Source of the DNA: Alitta virens
Taxonomy: Eukaryota > Annelida > Polychaeta > Phyllodocida > Nereididae
NCBI GenBank assembly: GCA_932294295.1
Contig: OW028574.1
Span: forward strand, 9,372,215-9,436,214
Direction of reading: 5' to 3'
Length of the DNA: 64,000 bases
Part shown: one piece after another, positions 13,555-27,087 of the stretch
Position numbering within the stretch: the stretch's first letter is position 1
Layout of the letters: each line of letters starts with the position of its first letter
Made by a program: the position numbers and the translations under genes
Notes under the pieces: model-generated
Told to the model about the DNA's origin: nothing
What the model saw: the letters and a program-made list of their open reading frames with translations, nothing else
The model's database searches: none

Positions 13555-13775
13555 TAGAGAGGCAGACGTCGTGATGATATGGCATGGAGACCACATCTAG
13601 ACGTGTATCCCAGTGGATTAAACGGTGCACTGATTCCCTGATAGATGCGCACTGCAGTGAGAGGCACTGGCACTATAAGCTGGCTCATGAAGTTAATTTC
13701 TCGGTGTGAATCGAACCTGGGACCTTCATAGGATCTATTGTGCACCTTAACCACTGTTTCACCTGGCTTAACATT
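13555..13775 (-). mobile_element. SINE family C (third tRNA-derived family), antisense
   Basis: On the - strand: A-box-like ACAGTGGTTAAGGTGCAC, B box AGGTTCGATTCACACC, then a body and a tail ATCATCACGACGTCTGCCTC. The tail resembles the ATCATTACGTCTGCCTCTGG segment found at 12.45 kb and, reversed, at 58.55 kb. Diverged, so likely old. Boundaries approximate. Confidence 0.65.
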
Positions 13776-14398
13776 TTGGAAGAAACTAGAATGGCCTATA
13801 ATTAACAATTTTCTCAACATTAGAAAACGTGCAAAACCTGAAAGTGGTAAAATCGATCAGTTAAAGGGCTTTTCTTGTAGAAAATGGTTGGTTAATAATG
13901 GATTATTTCGCTACAAATTGGCAGGGCACCATTAGCGGCGTTTTGCTGATCAATAAACAAGGGTTATTATGAACGAATTTCCCCAATCAGGGGGTTTGAA
14001 AACAACAAGTGGGGGTGCCAAGATACCCTCCTGTTGCCCTGTACCTTTCGATGGCAAAAAGTCATGGTGCTAGAGACAGCTGGTTAACTGGTGCCCGACT
14101 GGTTGCAAACTGGTTGATAACACGCAAATTACACGTGATGCTTGCTCCATAGGGCTACGGGAATTAGTGTTATGTCATTACAGCTCAAGGTCAATGACCT
14201 ATTAGGAGGAAACTGCTGCATGTTGGTACTAATACTCGATAAGCCAGGAATTCGATCAGATTGATTTCACCTGCTTAATTGCAGCCTGGAAAAGTGATAC
14301 CTGATCACTGTAGGGAGTTGCTGTGCTAGTCAGTTAAATTCAAGGTTATGCCATTAAAATATTTTGCATTGGGATCAAGTGGATTACAGAAATATTAA

Positions 14399-14797
14399 AG
14401 TTACACTGTCTGTCAAATTTGCAATTTTCTAAGATGCTATCAAACAGTTGAAAATTACTTTTATTAATCAAGGTACACTAAATTTGTGAATTAATGATTT
14501 TATAAGACATTAATTACATTAAAAATAAATTCATTGAGAGAAAATTCAGACTAAAACATTGAAACACAATGGAAATGACATCATCAACATTGTTTAGTAT
14601 TGTGACATCATCACTGGGTTTGTTTACATGTTGAGTTTTTGATGGCATGAAAAACTAATATTTATATTATTTATTGTAAATTAAACTAAATTGTTGTGCA
14701 AAAGTGGGTATTTAATGGTGAAAAGTATCATGAGACAAGAAGGCAGTATAGATTTATATCATTATTTTAATGTGCAAATTTGACAGACAGTGCACCT
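14399..14797. mobile_element. piggyBac-like MITE, copy 1 (399 bp, TTAA target duplication)
   Basis: Seen: TTAA at 14395-14398 and at 14798-14801 flanks a 399-bp AT-rich element. Its ends are inverted: ACTGTCTGTCAAATTTGC near the left end and GCAAATTTGACAGACAGT near the right end, giving terminal inverted repeats of about 25 bp. A second copy lies at 21108. Known: TTAA duplication is the hallmark of the piggyBac superfamily. No ORF is present, so it is non-autonomous. Confidence 0.8.
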
Positions 14798-15598
14798 TTA
14801 ATGTTGTCATTTCAATCTTACCTTGTAATTGAGAATTGCCATATTTCCATGACTATTAGTCCTTTTTTCAACTGTATTTATAATGAAATTTGCTTTCTTT
14901 TATTAAAAATATCAATTGTTCACTTTAGAGTTTCACGAGAATGATTATATATGGAAAATATTCCCCGCATGGTACACACTTTATTATCTACATTGAGGTG
15001 GAGTGAAAGAAACTTCCGTTGCTCTTCATCAATATTCACAATATGATGAAAATAGGGCCCCAGGTGCAGTTGCCTTCGACTGTGACAGAGCATGTGTTGT
15101 CCGCAGTCCCATCTCACTCAGTTGAACACCGACCTCTGTTTTGTAAGTGACACCCTGAAACGCTGGGCGATAATATATGATGCGCGGTGTCCCCCCTGTC
15201 AGTGCTTTACATCAGCCAGGTGACACAAGACATGACTTGAATGACCGGGCTATCATGGCCACTTCATCTGCCCTGGGAGAGACAAGTGGGGTTGCTGGTC
15301 ATACTGAGATGGTTGCCTCGCCATTCCTCCCACTATCTTGTGGCGTTTCCAGCGTTATTGGTGTCCGTTTGCGGGCCCGAAATGGCCCAGGATGCTCATA
15401 AAAAGGTGGCTATCTCCCATAAAACGATGACAGTGTGGCCCATGCGCTACATGGCAGAAAGGTCACCGCTACATACTATGCCTATTTAATGAAAAGGAAC
15501 ATGGTTAACAAGGAGAAGTGCATATGATATGATCATGATAAAAATGAAACCACGCCCTGTGGTAATAGGTCATGCACAATTCAATTGAGATCACTTTT

Positions 15599-15757
15599 AG
15601 GCGGTGGTGGATTAGGGCTTTACGTCCTGTATTTCTGCACCTGATTGGGCTAATTAGGACAGGCAGGGACCATAGCAATGAGATGAAGGATGAAACAGCC
15701 ATCCAACTTAGGCTCGACCAGATATTGAACCCGGGACCCAGTGGTTGGAAGCCCATG
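15599..15757 (-). mobile_element. SINE family A copy, antisense, 5'-truncated
   Basis: Reads GGCGGTGGTGGATTAGGGCT, then TTTACGTCCTGTATTTCTGC and GGGACCCAGTGGTTGGAAGC on the + strand, which is the reverse complement of the family. The A-box end is missing. A 62-codon open frame over it is repeat-derived. Confidence 0.9.
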
Positions 15758-15819
15758 TGAAGTTATAATTGGACATCATTTAACGAAAGCTGATATCAAC
15801 CAATGAGATCAATAGCTAC

Positions 15820-15970
15820 TATCAATAAATCTACCAATTAATCTATCAATTAATCTATCTATTATTCCATCAATTAATCAATCAGTCAGTCAATCAATCT
15901 GCCAGCCAGTCAGTCAGTCAGTCAATCAATCAGTAAGCCAGTAGGCCAGTAAGTCAGTCAGTCAGTCAAG
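15820..15970. repeat. Degenerate tetranucleotide repeat (CAAT/CAGT)
   Basis: CTATCAAT, CAATCAGT and CAGTCAGT units with point changes. Confidence 0.85.
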
Positions 15971-18215
15971 AAAAGTATAGACATCTTAGGGACCTTTAAA
16001 GCCACAAGTTTCCTGTGGTTGTGTGGTCTTTGCACTCAGTCTGAGATTGCGTGAACCACCTTGCCTTATCGACCTGTTTCTTTATTTCTGTTTTGTCTTT
16101 TCTCTAACATCCTTTTTTCGTAGCAAGTGCATTCGTGTACTGTTCGGGCTTTATTTAGCTCCTTCTTTGTAATCGTAATTGACACATCTGCAAAGTAGGG
16201 AAGACCAGAAAGGAAATGTATTGTGTTCTGTCTGGACAAGTTCTGGACAAGTTCAAGGCTCCCTCGGATGAGAGCTTCAGATGGATGTAACCAAACGGGG
16301 GTTTTTGGATGGCTCTAGGCTGTCCCTGATCTATAAGCCAAATAGAGAAGTTTAAATGACAGTCAGCTTTAGACTATTATGACTTCAGCTTTTCTATTTT
16401 GGCAATTATGGTCGGTTCATGGTCAATATGACGTATATAGTGACGTCAGTAAAGTTGTCCGATGTGTGCTGATGTAATTGGGGTGAAATTATGTTGCGTC
16501 ATTGACTTAAAGATGGTCCTATTGCTATTATAAGTCAGGTTGCTTGTGTAGAAGGATCTTATGAACAATTTAGACATCACTCAGCAGAAACAAAACATGA
16601 ACTGACGCTACAAACAGATAAATCACTAGACTTGCACTCGGAGTCATCATTTAGTGACCAGTGGTCAGTGGAGGGTCATCAGCTGGACGGCTGTGAAAAG
16701 GACCAATGTGACAAAGAGGGGGAGTTGGGCTCAGGAGGCCCCTGACAATGTGGAGCCCCAGAGGGACCCTGAACAAAACGACCTCATCATGAGGCCAGCC
16801 ACAGGAGCCGACCAGTGGGACACTGGTGGGACACTAGTGGGTTACTAGTAAGACCAAGGTGGGACAGAGTGGGACACTAGCGAGACACCAGCCACCATTG
16901 CCATTCTGCACACAGAAACCCAAGTCTCTTGCTGCTCGCCACTCAATTTGTCCTAGGCTTCCCTTTCACAATGTCCTGTCTGCTTATTAAGGACCACGAC
17001 TTTCCCTACTTATTAAAAGTGAAAATCTCACACCTGTCCTCTGGCTTCTTATTATTCCAGCCCTGATTGGTTCAGCTTGTGTCTGGCTGTCTATTGTGTC
17101 TCTTCCAAAGCCTATCATGTTTCGTCTTTCGGGCCAATTATTGAATGAGCTTTCTCTTTATTTTCATCCAGGAGTCCGGTGCCCCTTGGTCCCTGTGTGT
17201 CAGGTTGCACAGCTCTCATTTGAGCTCTCACAGACATCATGACTTCCCAGCCAGAATTCCTCGTGCTGATCTATTTGTGCCACCCAGAAGTCTTTTTCTT
17301 AAATGTGTCCACAACATTAAATGTTCTGCGTGAAGTTGCATTGTTGATTGGCAGGCAGAGGTTTCCAACTTACATCACAGGGAGCTAGCTCCCCAGTTAG
17401 CGACAACTGATTGCCTTTGGGGAGCTCCTTCCACAGTAAATCCATATGTGATATCCTTTATAGATATAGATATCTTTTTTTAATTGATTATATGCCCACA
17501 AGCATCCAGCCATGGGCTGCGTAGTCTGACCCTCTTACTAATTGTGAACAATTTGGACTAACCACTCATTAATTCTGATAAACCAGTGCTCATTATGTAT
17601 GAGTTTGGTCAGGTTTGCGTTACATGGATCAAGTTAATTTCTTTTCAATATCAATTGTTCGGCCACAGAGTAACCCATTAACTCAGTGACATATGCAGGA
17701 CGTAATGTTCCTTTGACTTAATAATGAAATATTGATGGAGGAAGCATCTGTACATTATCGTATTGATATCTAGTTCGTTATGTGGTTAACAAAATATTTG
17801 ATTTGCAATTTAACGCAGATTAACATGAAGTCGTGTTACGGCGATAATCTGGCCATGATCACTCATCAAAGGTTAATGAGCTTTTTAGCTCTTACGGCTT
17901 CCTTTGTCTTTCGCGTGTTCCTTGAACAAGACCTGGCCTGTCTCAAATTTCTCAAATTGTATTGCTCTTTCAAATTCTTGTGTCTTGGTGCGAGGTAATG
18001 CATGCATGATTTAGGCTCAGGTAACAACCTTAATTTTGCCTCCTGATTGCAATGGCTGCCTGCTGCAGGAAAAGAAGAGGGCTGGTGAGAACAAGCATAC
18101 TGGCACAGGGATGGTTTCTGTTATTATTTGGTTATGGCAGAAAGGATTCTATCTCAAGTTTATTATTGGTGGTTAAATTCAATACTTTAGTGGTGTCTTG
18201 CACTGAATTCTGCAT
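15971..18215. other. No gene recognised
   Basis: Unique-looking sequence. A fair acceptor (TTTATTTTCATCCAG, ending at 17171) is followed by a short open stretch and a possible GT, but the peptide matches nothing I know. Confidence 0.6.
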
Positions 18216-18377
18216 GTACTCGGTGTCTATGTTGAGTCAAGTAAAAGACCCCACCCATGGGGTACATGTGCAACATGGTGTGGACTCCAAGCCTTATCTC
18301 ATTACTCTGCCTCCCTCTGGCAGCTGGTCATATAAGCTGACTAAACTTCGGACCCAGTAGCATTGAGACATTGACAT
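18216..18377 (+). mobile_element. SINE fragment of the same type as at 12367
   Basis: GTACTCGGTGTCTATGTTGA, CACCCATGGGGTACATGTGC and CTCTGGCAGCTGGTCATATA, ending AGCATTGAGACATTGACAT. Same core and tail arrangement as the 12.4-kb copy. The open frame 18052-18360 crosses it and is not a gene. Confidence 0.75.
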
Positions 18378-18808
18378 AGGAGCCACCCACCCGATGCCTG
18401 CCTAATTTGGTATGCACGCTCGTACCTTGGACACCAGCCTTTACCATCTCATCATTGTATCTGCCTCTGTTGATGGCCATCAAATCAATGCCATAGATCA
18501 ATGTATATCAGTGTCATTTAGGCGTTGATACGAACAGTTTATTGTTCCTATAATTCTGCCTTGACCTTGGTTGGCACAGTGGCACATGCCTGCCTGCTCC
18601 TATTGTCCAGCCTTGTAAGCTCACAGGCACCGCGTTGCATGGTCAATGACTGACCCCGTCATTTATGAGTGAAGACTGACCATTGTCCGCATGAGCAATC
18701 CGTCCTGTATCAAGCGCTGTAGTGGACACTAAAATGATCTATGTTTGTGCTAAAATACGTTTAAGACATATTGCGCTATAATGCGGAACTCATGTTTCAA
18801 CAACTTAT

Positions 18809-19007
18809 ATTGGGGCGGGGGCCTAGCTCAGAGGTAGCGCTCTGGGCTTCCAACCACTGGGTCCCGGGTTCGATTCCCGGTCGAGCCTAAGTTGGATGGC
18901 TGTTTCATCCTTTGTCTCATTGCCATGGTCTCTGCCTGTCCTAATTAGCCCAACTGGTGCAGAAATACAGGACGTAAAGCCCTAATCACACACACACACA
19001 CACACAC
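18809..19007 (+). mobile_element. SINE family A, full copy with 13-bp target duplication
   Basis: TTCAACAACTTAT flanks both ends (18796-18808 and 19008-19020). The head is tRNA-like: A box CTAGCTCAGAGGTAGCGC, B box GGGTTCGATTCCC. The body includes GGATGGCTGTTTCATCC and CAGAAATACAGGACGTAAAG; the tail is (CA)n. RNA polymerase III type, non-coding, mobilised by a LINE. Confidence 0.95.
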
Positions 19008-19554
19008 TTCAACAACTTATTAATTTTACAATTAGTAATCAAGATGCAATTATGATATCTTTGAGATGTAATTAATATCTTTTAGAAGCATTACAGACTG
19101 TTCCCAACTGATAATTTGCTACTTTTATTGCACCATACTAAAATAATCAATTCAGTGATGGCCTTTAATAGATATCTGCCATACACTGTGATTCTAACCA
19201 ATATTAAATATAAAATTCATGTGAAATCATTGATCACAGAAGTAGGCCCCCAAGCTACAATTAAGTGATCTTACAGCGAATTATCTGGTGGTATTACTGA
19301 CTAAATTGATGCCACTTGTTACTTTTTACTTTTGCAGATCCATTGTATATAATAAACTGTTGTCAATTATGCCGCGTCACGGTTAGACATGTGATTGGGG
19401 GTAATTTTGCCAAATTTATTGAAATTTGCCCAATTTTAGAATCAGGTGCAATTCCATGCCATCAAACTTCGTCGTGCTAAACAAAAACGCCCTAGGCATA
19501 CTTCATGACAATGAATAAACAGTTTACCATCTCTTAATTCAATTGTTTTTTCGG

Positions 19555-19700
19555 CTGCTTAATGGCACATTGGTTGAGGTTTTTCGATGGTTGCTACGAG
19601 AAAGCTGCGTTCGATTCCCACACACCCAGAGACTGCATGGCGGCTTGCCCTTGGATTATGACCTCTACTGGGGGCCAAAACTGAGGCAAGTGTTAGACAC
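19555..19700 (+). mobile_element. Possible old tRNA-derived SINE (head only clear)
   Basis: GGCACATTGGTTGAGG and GCGTTCGATTCCC are spaced like A and B boxes, with GCTACGAGAAAGC between. The open frame 19543-19743 covers it and has no recognisable product. The downstream body has no match elsewhere in the window. Confidence 0.35.
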
Positions 19701-21107
19701 CACTTACAGGGTCATCTATTGTGTCATGTTTTGTGTAATTTGACTCTTAAAATAATTAACTGGTGCAAGATGAACAGCCGAACATGCTATCTGCTTGGAA
19801 GTGGCTTGAAATGAATGATTTTTCAAAGTGGAGGAGTGACGGAAGGACACAAAAAGTTGGCCTGAGTGTTTCTCAGTTGATTGGGCGATGGGCCACACCT
19901 CAATCTTTGGCCAGCGATTGATTCTATTCCCCACAGGACACTAAAGATAAGGGGCTGGTGGATTCTTTGGCGTAATCATGCTTATCAGAGAATCCCTCAT
20001 GAAGAATGGTGGACCAGGAAGGGGGGGGGGAGGGCGGGGGGTCTGCCTGATTGTCTGTCCTGGCTGCTGGCTGTTGTGTCTGGCTAAGGGTACACAAGAC
20101 ACAAGCAAGACTCTTACTGCATTTTGGTATGCCTGTGTATGTCCAATATGTGTGGTTATGATAGAAAAATAACACAATTCATCCACAGCATGTTGTATGA
20201 AATATTGTCTCTCCTTTCCAGAATTGCAGAAATCTCAGCGTAATAAACCATGGTTCTATTTGTTATTTAAGACAAGATGTGCGGGATATATACTCAATAA
20301 ATCCAATGCAAACTACCTTCATAATTGTTTTGAAATAAGTATATACGTTAAATATGCACATTTCTTCAGGAGAACATGATACGTGTAGCAAACATGGCAC
20401 ATTTTGAACCATGAAACGGATTAGAAATATGGTTACTTTACTATAGGATGTCGTGCAAAGAAAACCAATAAAATTAAATTGAGCGATGTGAATCGAATGC
20501 AATTCTTCTAAAATGCATTTGAATGATAAAGTGCCTTGCTGATTCACGACTTACGGATGTATTTCATACAATTTTGTATTTTACAGCAATTTGATTCAAT
20601 AGCGACATTTTCTTTACAAATAAATAATTATTATTGCCTATTGTATTTTGCAGGCTTATACAAGCCTAGAATTGTCAATTGTGCTTTTGCAATAACGATA
20701 TTATATTTTTCGCATTTTGCGTCATACAAACTGGTTATTCTATTGTGTATCGTTTGAGATATTCATATTAAATGTTATAAACGACATGATATGTCAAATA
20801 AGCAATGTATTTGGAACATGCTGTGTCATTTGCACAGATTCTGGCTATAAATTGCAACAATACAAAAATGTAATGTAGATAGGTTTAGCAATTTATGGGA
20901 CAGGTAGCAGAATAGTTTATGCCTGTATGGCATATTGCATTATATATAATGAATGTATAACATCTATTTGGCTTTATGGATATCTTGTATTATCGTTCAT
21001 ATGTAATATGTGTATTCGTTATTAATAGTAATAATTTATAATTATATATTGTCCACAAGAGAGTATTACATTTGGCTCAATAGCAGAACAATGCAGCCCT
21101 CTAATAA

Positions 21108-21510
21108 AGCTGAACTGTCTGTCAAATTTGCGATTTTGTAAGACTCAATCAAATACTTCATAAATAACCTTTATTAATCAAGGCACACTATATTTGTGTG
21201 ACTAATGATTTTATCAGACATCAATTACTACAAAATAAAGTATACATTGAGATAAAATCAATACCAAAACATTGGAAACACAATTGAAATAACATTATCA
21301 CCATTATTTAGCATTGTGACATCATCACTGGGTTTGTTTACTATTGAGTTTTTGATTGCATGAAAAACTAATATTTATGTTATTTATTGTAAATTAAAAC
21401 TAAATTGTTGACCGAAAATTGGCATGTAATGGTAAAATATATCATGAAACGAGAAGGCAGTATTATTTATATCATTAATTTCATGTGCAAATTTGACAGA
21501 CAGTGCACCT
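21108..21510. mobile_element. piggyBac-like MITE, copy 2 (403 bp)
   Basis: Collinear with the element at 14399 over its whole length; shared blocks include GTGACATCATCACTGGGTTT and AACTAATATTTATATT-like segments. The same inverted ends are present. The right flank is TTAA (21511-21514); the left flank is ATAA (21104-21107), one base changed. Same orientation as copy 1. Confidence 0.8.
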
Positions 21511-21514
21511 TTAA

Positions 21515-24127
21515 GGGACCTGATTTTAAACTCAATAATGAGGTGTCCTAATGTCAAGACTGTTTTTTCTAAATCATAGTGTTATTGAGGAAATACATCA
21601 TTACTACAAAGGTACTCGATATGACTCGGGGTGTTACAATAGCACCATATCATCCGCAGATGATCAGAGTGTTGACAAAGAAAGACACCGCACCTGCACC
21701 TCACTCCAAACTTGCGTTTTTAGTGTGTAGACCACTAACGCCCAATATGTTAGTTGCAGAATTCAACCGTGAAATGAGTCTGTGACAACCATAGGTCCAA
21801 ATACTCCCTTGTTATCATTCTCTCGCTTCTTTATGTGAAATAAACCGCACTGAGACGTGGCTTAGATCTTTGCCTGTTTGGAAGAAGTTTCGGATATCTC
21901 ATTACGGCTCGCCCTGGTGACAAAGAGGCGCTTTTCCAGTCTATCTTCTTACAGCCAGCAACTGAGGAGAATGTATATGCTTCTTCCACCTGAGTGATCA
22001 AAATTATCCTCTCTATTCCTCAGCCCCTGATTCCTATTTTTCTCACATGCCCACCAGTTTCCCCTAAGACACACGAAGGCACGTTCATTTATGCAACTCA
22101 TCCTAACAAGAATGTCTCTCCTCTCACAGACAAGTCATCTCTGTCCTAATTTGGATATCCTGTGTCTCACTTGCTTATTCTTGGCCAATTGTTTGTCAGG
22201 CATGTGTCGAGAAATGTCTATATCTGTGTCTGTGAGTTACATAGTATGCAGTGCAGAGAATTTGTAGCCAAATATGAATATCTTGCAGGTCGCATAAAAA
22301 GACCTCACAGTGACGACCCAATCGGAATGTAGATCATACTGGAAAGACTTGTATTTTTGCAGTAATTTTCCTGATATTTAGTCTACAAAATGCCATCGCC
22401 ATTATGACCAGAAAGTGGCAGTAGTTCCAAGTTGATGATAATGAAAAGTCAATAGATAACAGGAGAGAGTTTTCTCTTTGCCTCTGCTCTGGAGCAATCT
22501 AGATAGCTTTACTGCCAAAGATTGGAGCTTGAGAAGGAAACAGCGCCCAAAGTAATCAAGCAATCAAACCATGGGAAAGAACACATGCTGTGCGTGTGAA
22601 CCTCTGTTTGCAACTCTACTACTGTTTAAATAGAGTGTATGGGAGAACACTTGAATTGTGTACTCTCCGACACCCTTAAGTAATGTTTGTTGGCATTTCT
22701 GGGCTTACATAGTAGTTTGAAAACTGTGAAGTTATTCATTGTCGTGAGTTGCTATTTGTCAATTGCTAATTATGATATTGGATAGATTTGAATTTGTAAA
22801 TATAATCAAATGCTAACAGTTGCACGGATCTCAATGTATGGTTGTAAGATATTATTATAAAATATTATTATAACATATTATTATAATTATGGTCACCTTT
22901 ATCATGACAGACACTAATTAACAGATATTCAGTTTTAGGCTGATTGCTTTGTCATGCATGTTTCACTGTATCATGGGAATTAGCTTCAATCCGTAGTCTT
23001 CTGTTTACATCCAGTTTTTACAAGACTAGTGATTATTTCTCTTCAGCCTGTTGTCGAGGCATAAACAATGATGAACTGCTAGATTAAAGTCCTTCATTCG
23101 CCTCATTGAGTAGTGAATGTTGCTATTGCTAGATGCCTGCCGAAGTGTTTGCTGGGAGGGCAACCATGCCTGCATCATTGATTCCGCTGATAACTGGCCC
23201 AGTCGAGGCCAAGTCGAGGCCCAGTCGAGGCCCAGTCGAGGGGTTGTTAGCCTTAATTGGAGGTGTACCTTGACCAGCAGCATGGGGACCTTGTAAGAGG
23301 GTGAAGCTGCAAAGGTCATTGAGGTCACGTTGTCCTCTCGATGCTCAGTCTAAGAGTCACATCCATGCATGTTGAACACTGGGAGCTACTTGGAGCCAAA
23401 AAAAGACTACTGGGGACTACTAGGGACACATGGGGTTACTGGGGACATGGTCATTTGTCCTTTAGTTGCAGCAGGTTTCTCTAGTAGCCACTGGTCATTA
23501 CTGGTCAGCTGTTTCCTATCCTCTTGTTGCCTCAGTACGACCTCTACCATAAAATGACGTGGTAGTCATGCTGGTCTGCACTGGTGATGGCTTCATGGTG
23601 CCCTTATGGTGCTATCAGAGGTTGCAATATTATCACCATGCTAACATGGCATGCAAGTACACTAGAGCACTTTACTGATAGGCATCCTCATTTAACGTCT
23701 TACAGTCAATTTCATAGGCTTGGAAACTAAAATTCCAGATGACATCACCTGAATCACGGACTCCCATCGGTTAAGGTAATCCCATAGCCAATAAGAGTCA
23801 TGAATTCACATGACATCATCTGGTGTTTAGTTTCCAAGTCAATGCAATTGGCTGTAAAACTACAATAAATATCACTTACATAAGTTATTTCGGATCGAAT
23901 GACTACATGTAGGTACCAAGATCTGACTTGTTAGTGACCTTGAAGTTTGTATGTTCGCTGAAGGATTGTCATTTCTGTAAGCTGATGAAAATATCGATTA
24001 AGTATCCAATAGACAATTGCAAATTGAAATGCTTCATTTTAATGATAACTAGACTCGAAGAAGGTAGCTAGTCAGCATTATCCTGTGATCGAGTAAGTCA
24101 CTTATGCAACTGCCATCTTAAATTGTC
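21515..24127. other. No gene recognised
   Basis: Unique-looking AT-rich sequence with the small 11-bp array at 23.2 kb. Nothing else supported. Confidence 0.6.
23199..23240. repeat. 11-bp tandem repeat, four copies
   Basis: CAGTCGAGGCC units, one with CA changed to AA. Confidence 0.85.
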
Positions 24128-24331
24128 GGGGGGGGGGGGGGGAGGGTGGGGAGTCTAGCTCAGTGGTAGCGCGCTGGGTATCCAACCACTGGGTGCTGGG
24201 TTCAATTCCCAGTCGAGCCTATGTTTGATGGCTGTTTCATCCTTTGTCTCATTGCCATGGTCCCTGCCTGTCTTAATTAGCCCATCAGGTGCAGAAATAC
24301 AGGACGTAAAGCCCTAATCCCCCACCACCAC
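24128..24331 (+). mobile_element. SINE family A copy with G-rich 5' end
   Basis: A run of about 15 G precedes the head CTAGCTCAGTGGTAGCGC; the B box is GGGTTCAATTCCC. The tail is CCCACCACCAC. Flanks TCTTAAATTGT and TCTTACATTTT may be a decayed target duplication. Confidence 0.9.
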
Positions 24332-25375
24332 TCTTACATTTTTGGGCGATTATAATGTGCACAATGTACATTGTATTTCATATTTAAATTGTCAAAGTTT
24401 AGTGTCATGTAGATTGCAGAATCCTGGAACATGTATATGGAATAGCACTTGAACATCTAAAATGCTTGTGACAGGGCTGAAAGAAACCCTGCTAATGCAA
24501 TATACTGCGGTACCAACAACTCCCCAACATCAAACGCAGGGTGTAGGATGCTAATATCATTTAAATGGCATCTCCAGTGGCAGAGCTAAGCATGCCCTGT
24601 GCTTCTTTGATGCTGCTGCTGCTGCTGATGATGATGATGATGCAGATGCTGTGGGTGTATTGCACCCACATGTAGTTTAAGGAGACGTCGGCATTTTATG
24701 GCTGGAGAACTGTTCTCACTTGCTCTCATAGACTCAGCAGACGTTCGATGTTTGACATCTTAATTGACAACACGGGCATGTGCTATTGATTAAATCATTG
24801 GTATGTGAGATGTTGTCTGATTTATGCATCCCCTGGTCCCAAGAGAGCACTGTCTCTTTGATTTTCTGGCTCTTTCTCATCCTCTGTCTTTTCCCACAAA
24901 GATTGCCATTGATTACTCTGGCCACTGATAAAATAAAAACTTCTAATAAGACCCAGGAGCTAGCGGAGTAATTGCACATAACCACTCCCAATCACGCCTG
25001 CCCTCTTTTTGTCCTCTTTTCTCTTGTTGTTTTTGTCCTTTTCTGTGGACCCCTGTGACTCGGGTCACCTCCATTCTCTCCCTATGTGTGCCTGGGAACT
25101 GCTAAGGTAGATTTTGTGCTATTTTCTCTCGTTATATAAAGTTAGATGTAGAATTGTTGAATTATGATTGGACAATCTGAGGGCATTATCCTGACTGTTC
25201 CTGGTTGTTGAATATCCCCTGTGAAGTATTTAGATTGTGGTAATTTTGTGGTGATCATAGAAAACCAAGTGGTTCAGGTTGTTGCTAGCTACCCAGGTAG
25301 CCCCAGGTTCTATTCTGGACTGAGCACTGATGCCACTATTATGCATTCTACTGGAGCGGCGGGCACCAATAGTTT

Positions 25376-25684
25376 AAGCAGCTGGGTGGTCTAGTGGTAA
25401 GACGCTCGCCTGCTCCTCTGAAGGACTCGGGCTCAATCCCAGGCCCGGGCACCTTTCACGAGCAACATCCCAGCTGGATGTCGTTCGGATGAGACGTTAA
25501 ATTGGCAGTCCTTTGTACTCGGTGTCTATGCTGAGGCAAGTAAAAGATCCCACCAATGGGGTCAATGTGTAACATGGGTAGACTCCTCCTCTCTCTCTCA
25601 CCTCATCAATCAACCCTGGATAGTGGCAAGAACTTGCCTTAGATGGCTGCACTTTCCATATCTATCTATCTATGTCTATCTATA
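25376..25684 (+). mobile_element. SINE family B, full copy (about 309 bp)
   Basis: tRNA-like head: A box TGGTCTAGTGGTAAGACG, B box region GGGCTCAATCCC. The body contains TCGTTCGGATGAGACGTTAA, GAGGCAAGTAAAAGATCCCA and ATGTGTAACATGGG. The tail is a TATC repeat. Family B differs from family A in head, body and tail. The TATC tail matches the 3' tail of an antisense LINE-like end at 53330, a possible mobilising partner. Confidence 0.9.
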
Positions 25685-26037
25685 ACTGGCAATTAATGAG
25701 TTCAAATAAAAAAAAGTGTTTCGTACAGTCTGAATTCATTATACGTATACTTGAAAGAAAGATTGATTTTAACTAAAACAGACGTTGATAGTCTTTTATA
25801 ACATATTTAATCTTCAATTCAAACAGCCTTCGCTTTAATGCAATGATAATCATCGATTTTAAATTCGGTCGTGTTGTTTTTGTACAACGTTTCATCCAAT
25901 GTGTTAAACCAAAGCTTTGACAGATGTATTATTTGCAACGATTCAGTCTCAGTGCATCTGAAAGATCATCCTATTCAATAAATGTGCTTTTCAGGCCTCA
26001 AACATAGTGTACCGAATTCTATACACATTAAAACGTA

Positions 26038-26083
26038 CACATTCTGCCCAAACACATTCTGCCCAAACACATTCTGCCCATAC
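26038..26083. repeat. 15-bp tandem repeat, three copies
   Basis: ACATTCTGCCCAAAC in three direct copies; the last differs by one base (CATAC). Confidence 0.9.
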
Positions 26084-27087
26084 AGACCTGCCGGCTCATT
26101 CCGCACATTGCACCCATTTGAATAGGAAGTGAGTATTCAGTTGAACAGCTGCAACTGCCAGGCCCTGAAAGGCAATTCACAACCACAACAAAACCTTGTC
26201 ATCCGCAGTTCATAGCTTGCACTGTATGGATGGGGACAATAATCTATGTGTCTCTAGAAATAATCTGTGTGCCTTTGATATAATCACAACTCGCGTGATT
26301 GGTGTAATCCATTAAAGCTGAGAAGATTTACTTGTGGTTTTTTTTTTTTTTGTGGCTATAAAGCTCTGGATGTTTTCTGTATCAAAAATTATAGAAGCAG
26401 CAGGTTTTGTGGCTACTCTCAATATAGTGCACCCAGCCACATTGACATCCAAAAACAATTTGTGCAATACACAAATTCGGCTTGACATTTCACAAGTAAT
26501 TTGTGAAGGATGGTTAATATTGTGAGGACAAAAGTTGAATGGAGCAAATGTAAAAAATAGAGAAAATCTACAAAAAGGTTGAAAAAAGAGTGGGAAAAGA
26601 CATAGAAAAATACACAAAAAGGGGGGTGAAAGAGAGGAAAGTTTAAAAGGGCAGGATATGTGGTAAGGTTTCAGTGAAGCCATAGACTTGGTGTTCTGTC
26701 AATTTGTCCGATTGAAACTGGCCAGCCTCTGTTCAACTGTCAGCTTTGATTGGCCGGACAAATTCAACGGCCTTTCAAGCATGGATTCTTCTGTGAGGAT
26801 GTCTCTTTTTGAAAGAGGACAAAAAATACTGAAAAGGTTCAATGATGTAAAAAAACGCAACTTGGGTGTGACTCCGGAACTGCTTTTGGCAGTATGGGGT
26901 TTTGAATGTCTTTTACACTGTGTTAAAGAATCCGTAATTAATATATTAGCCAGATATAGTTTGTCAAAATAAATTTATTACTTAATTGATCTTAATTGAT
27001 TGTGACTGCCATTTCGCTAACTACGCACAAACGGGTTGATTTAATTGCATTTGATTTGCTAAGGTAAAGTTTAACTTATATTTATTG

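Noticed and set aside
18820..18890. tRNA gene at the SINE head
   Set aside because: The A and B boxes are those of a SINE with family body, tail and target duplication; the anticodon arm is poorly formed.
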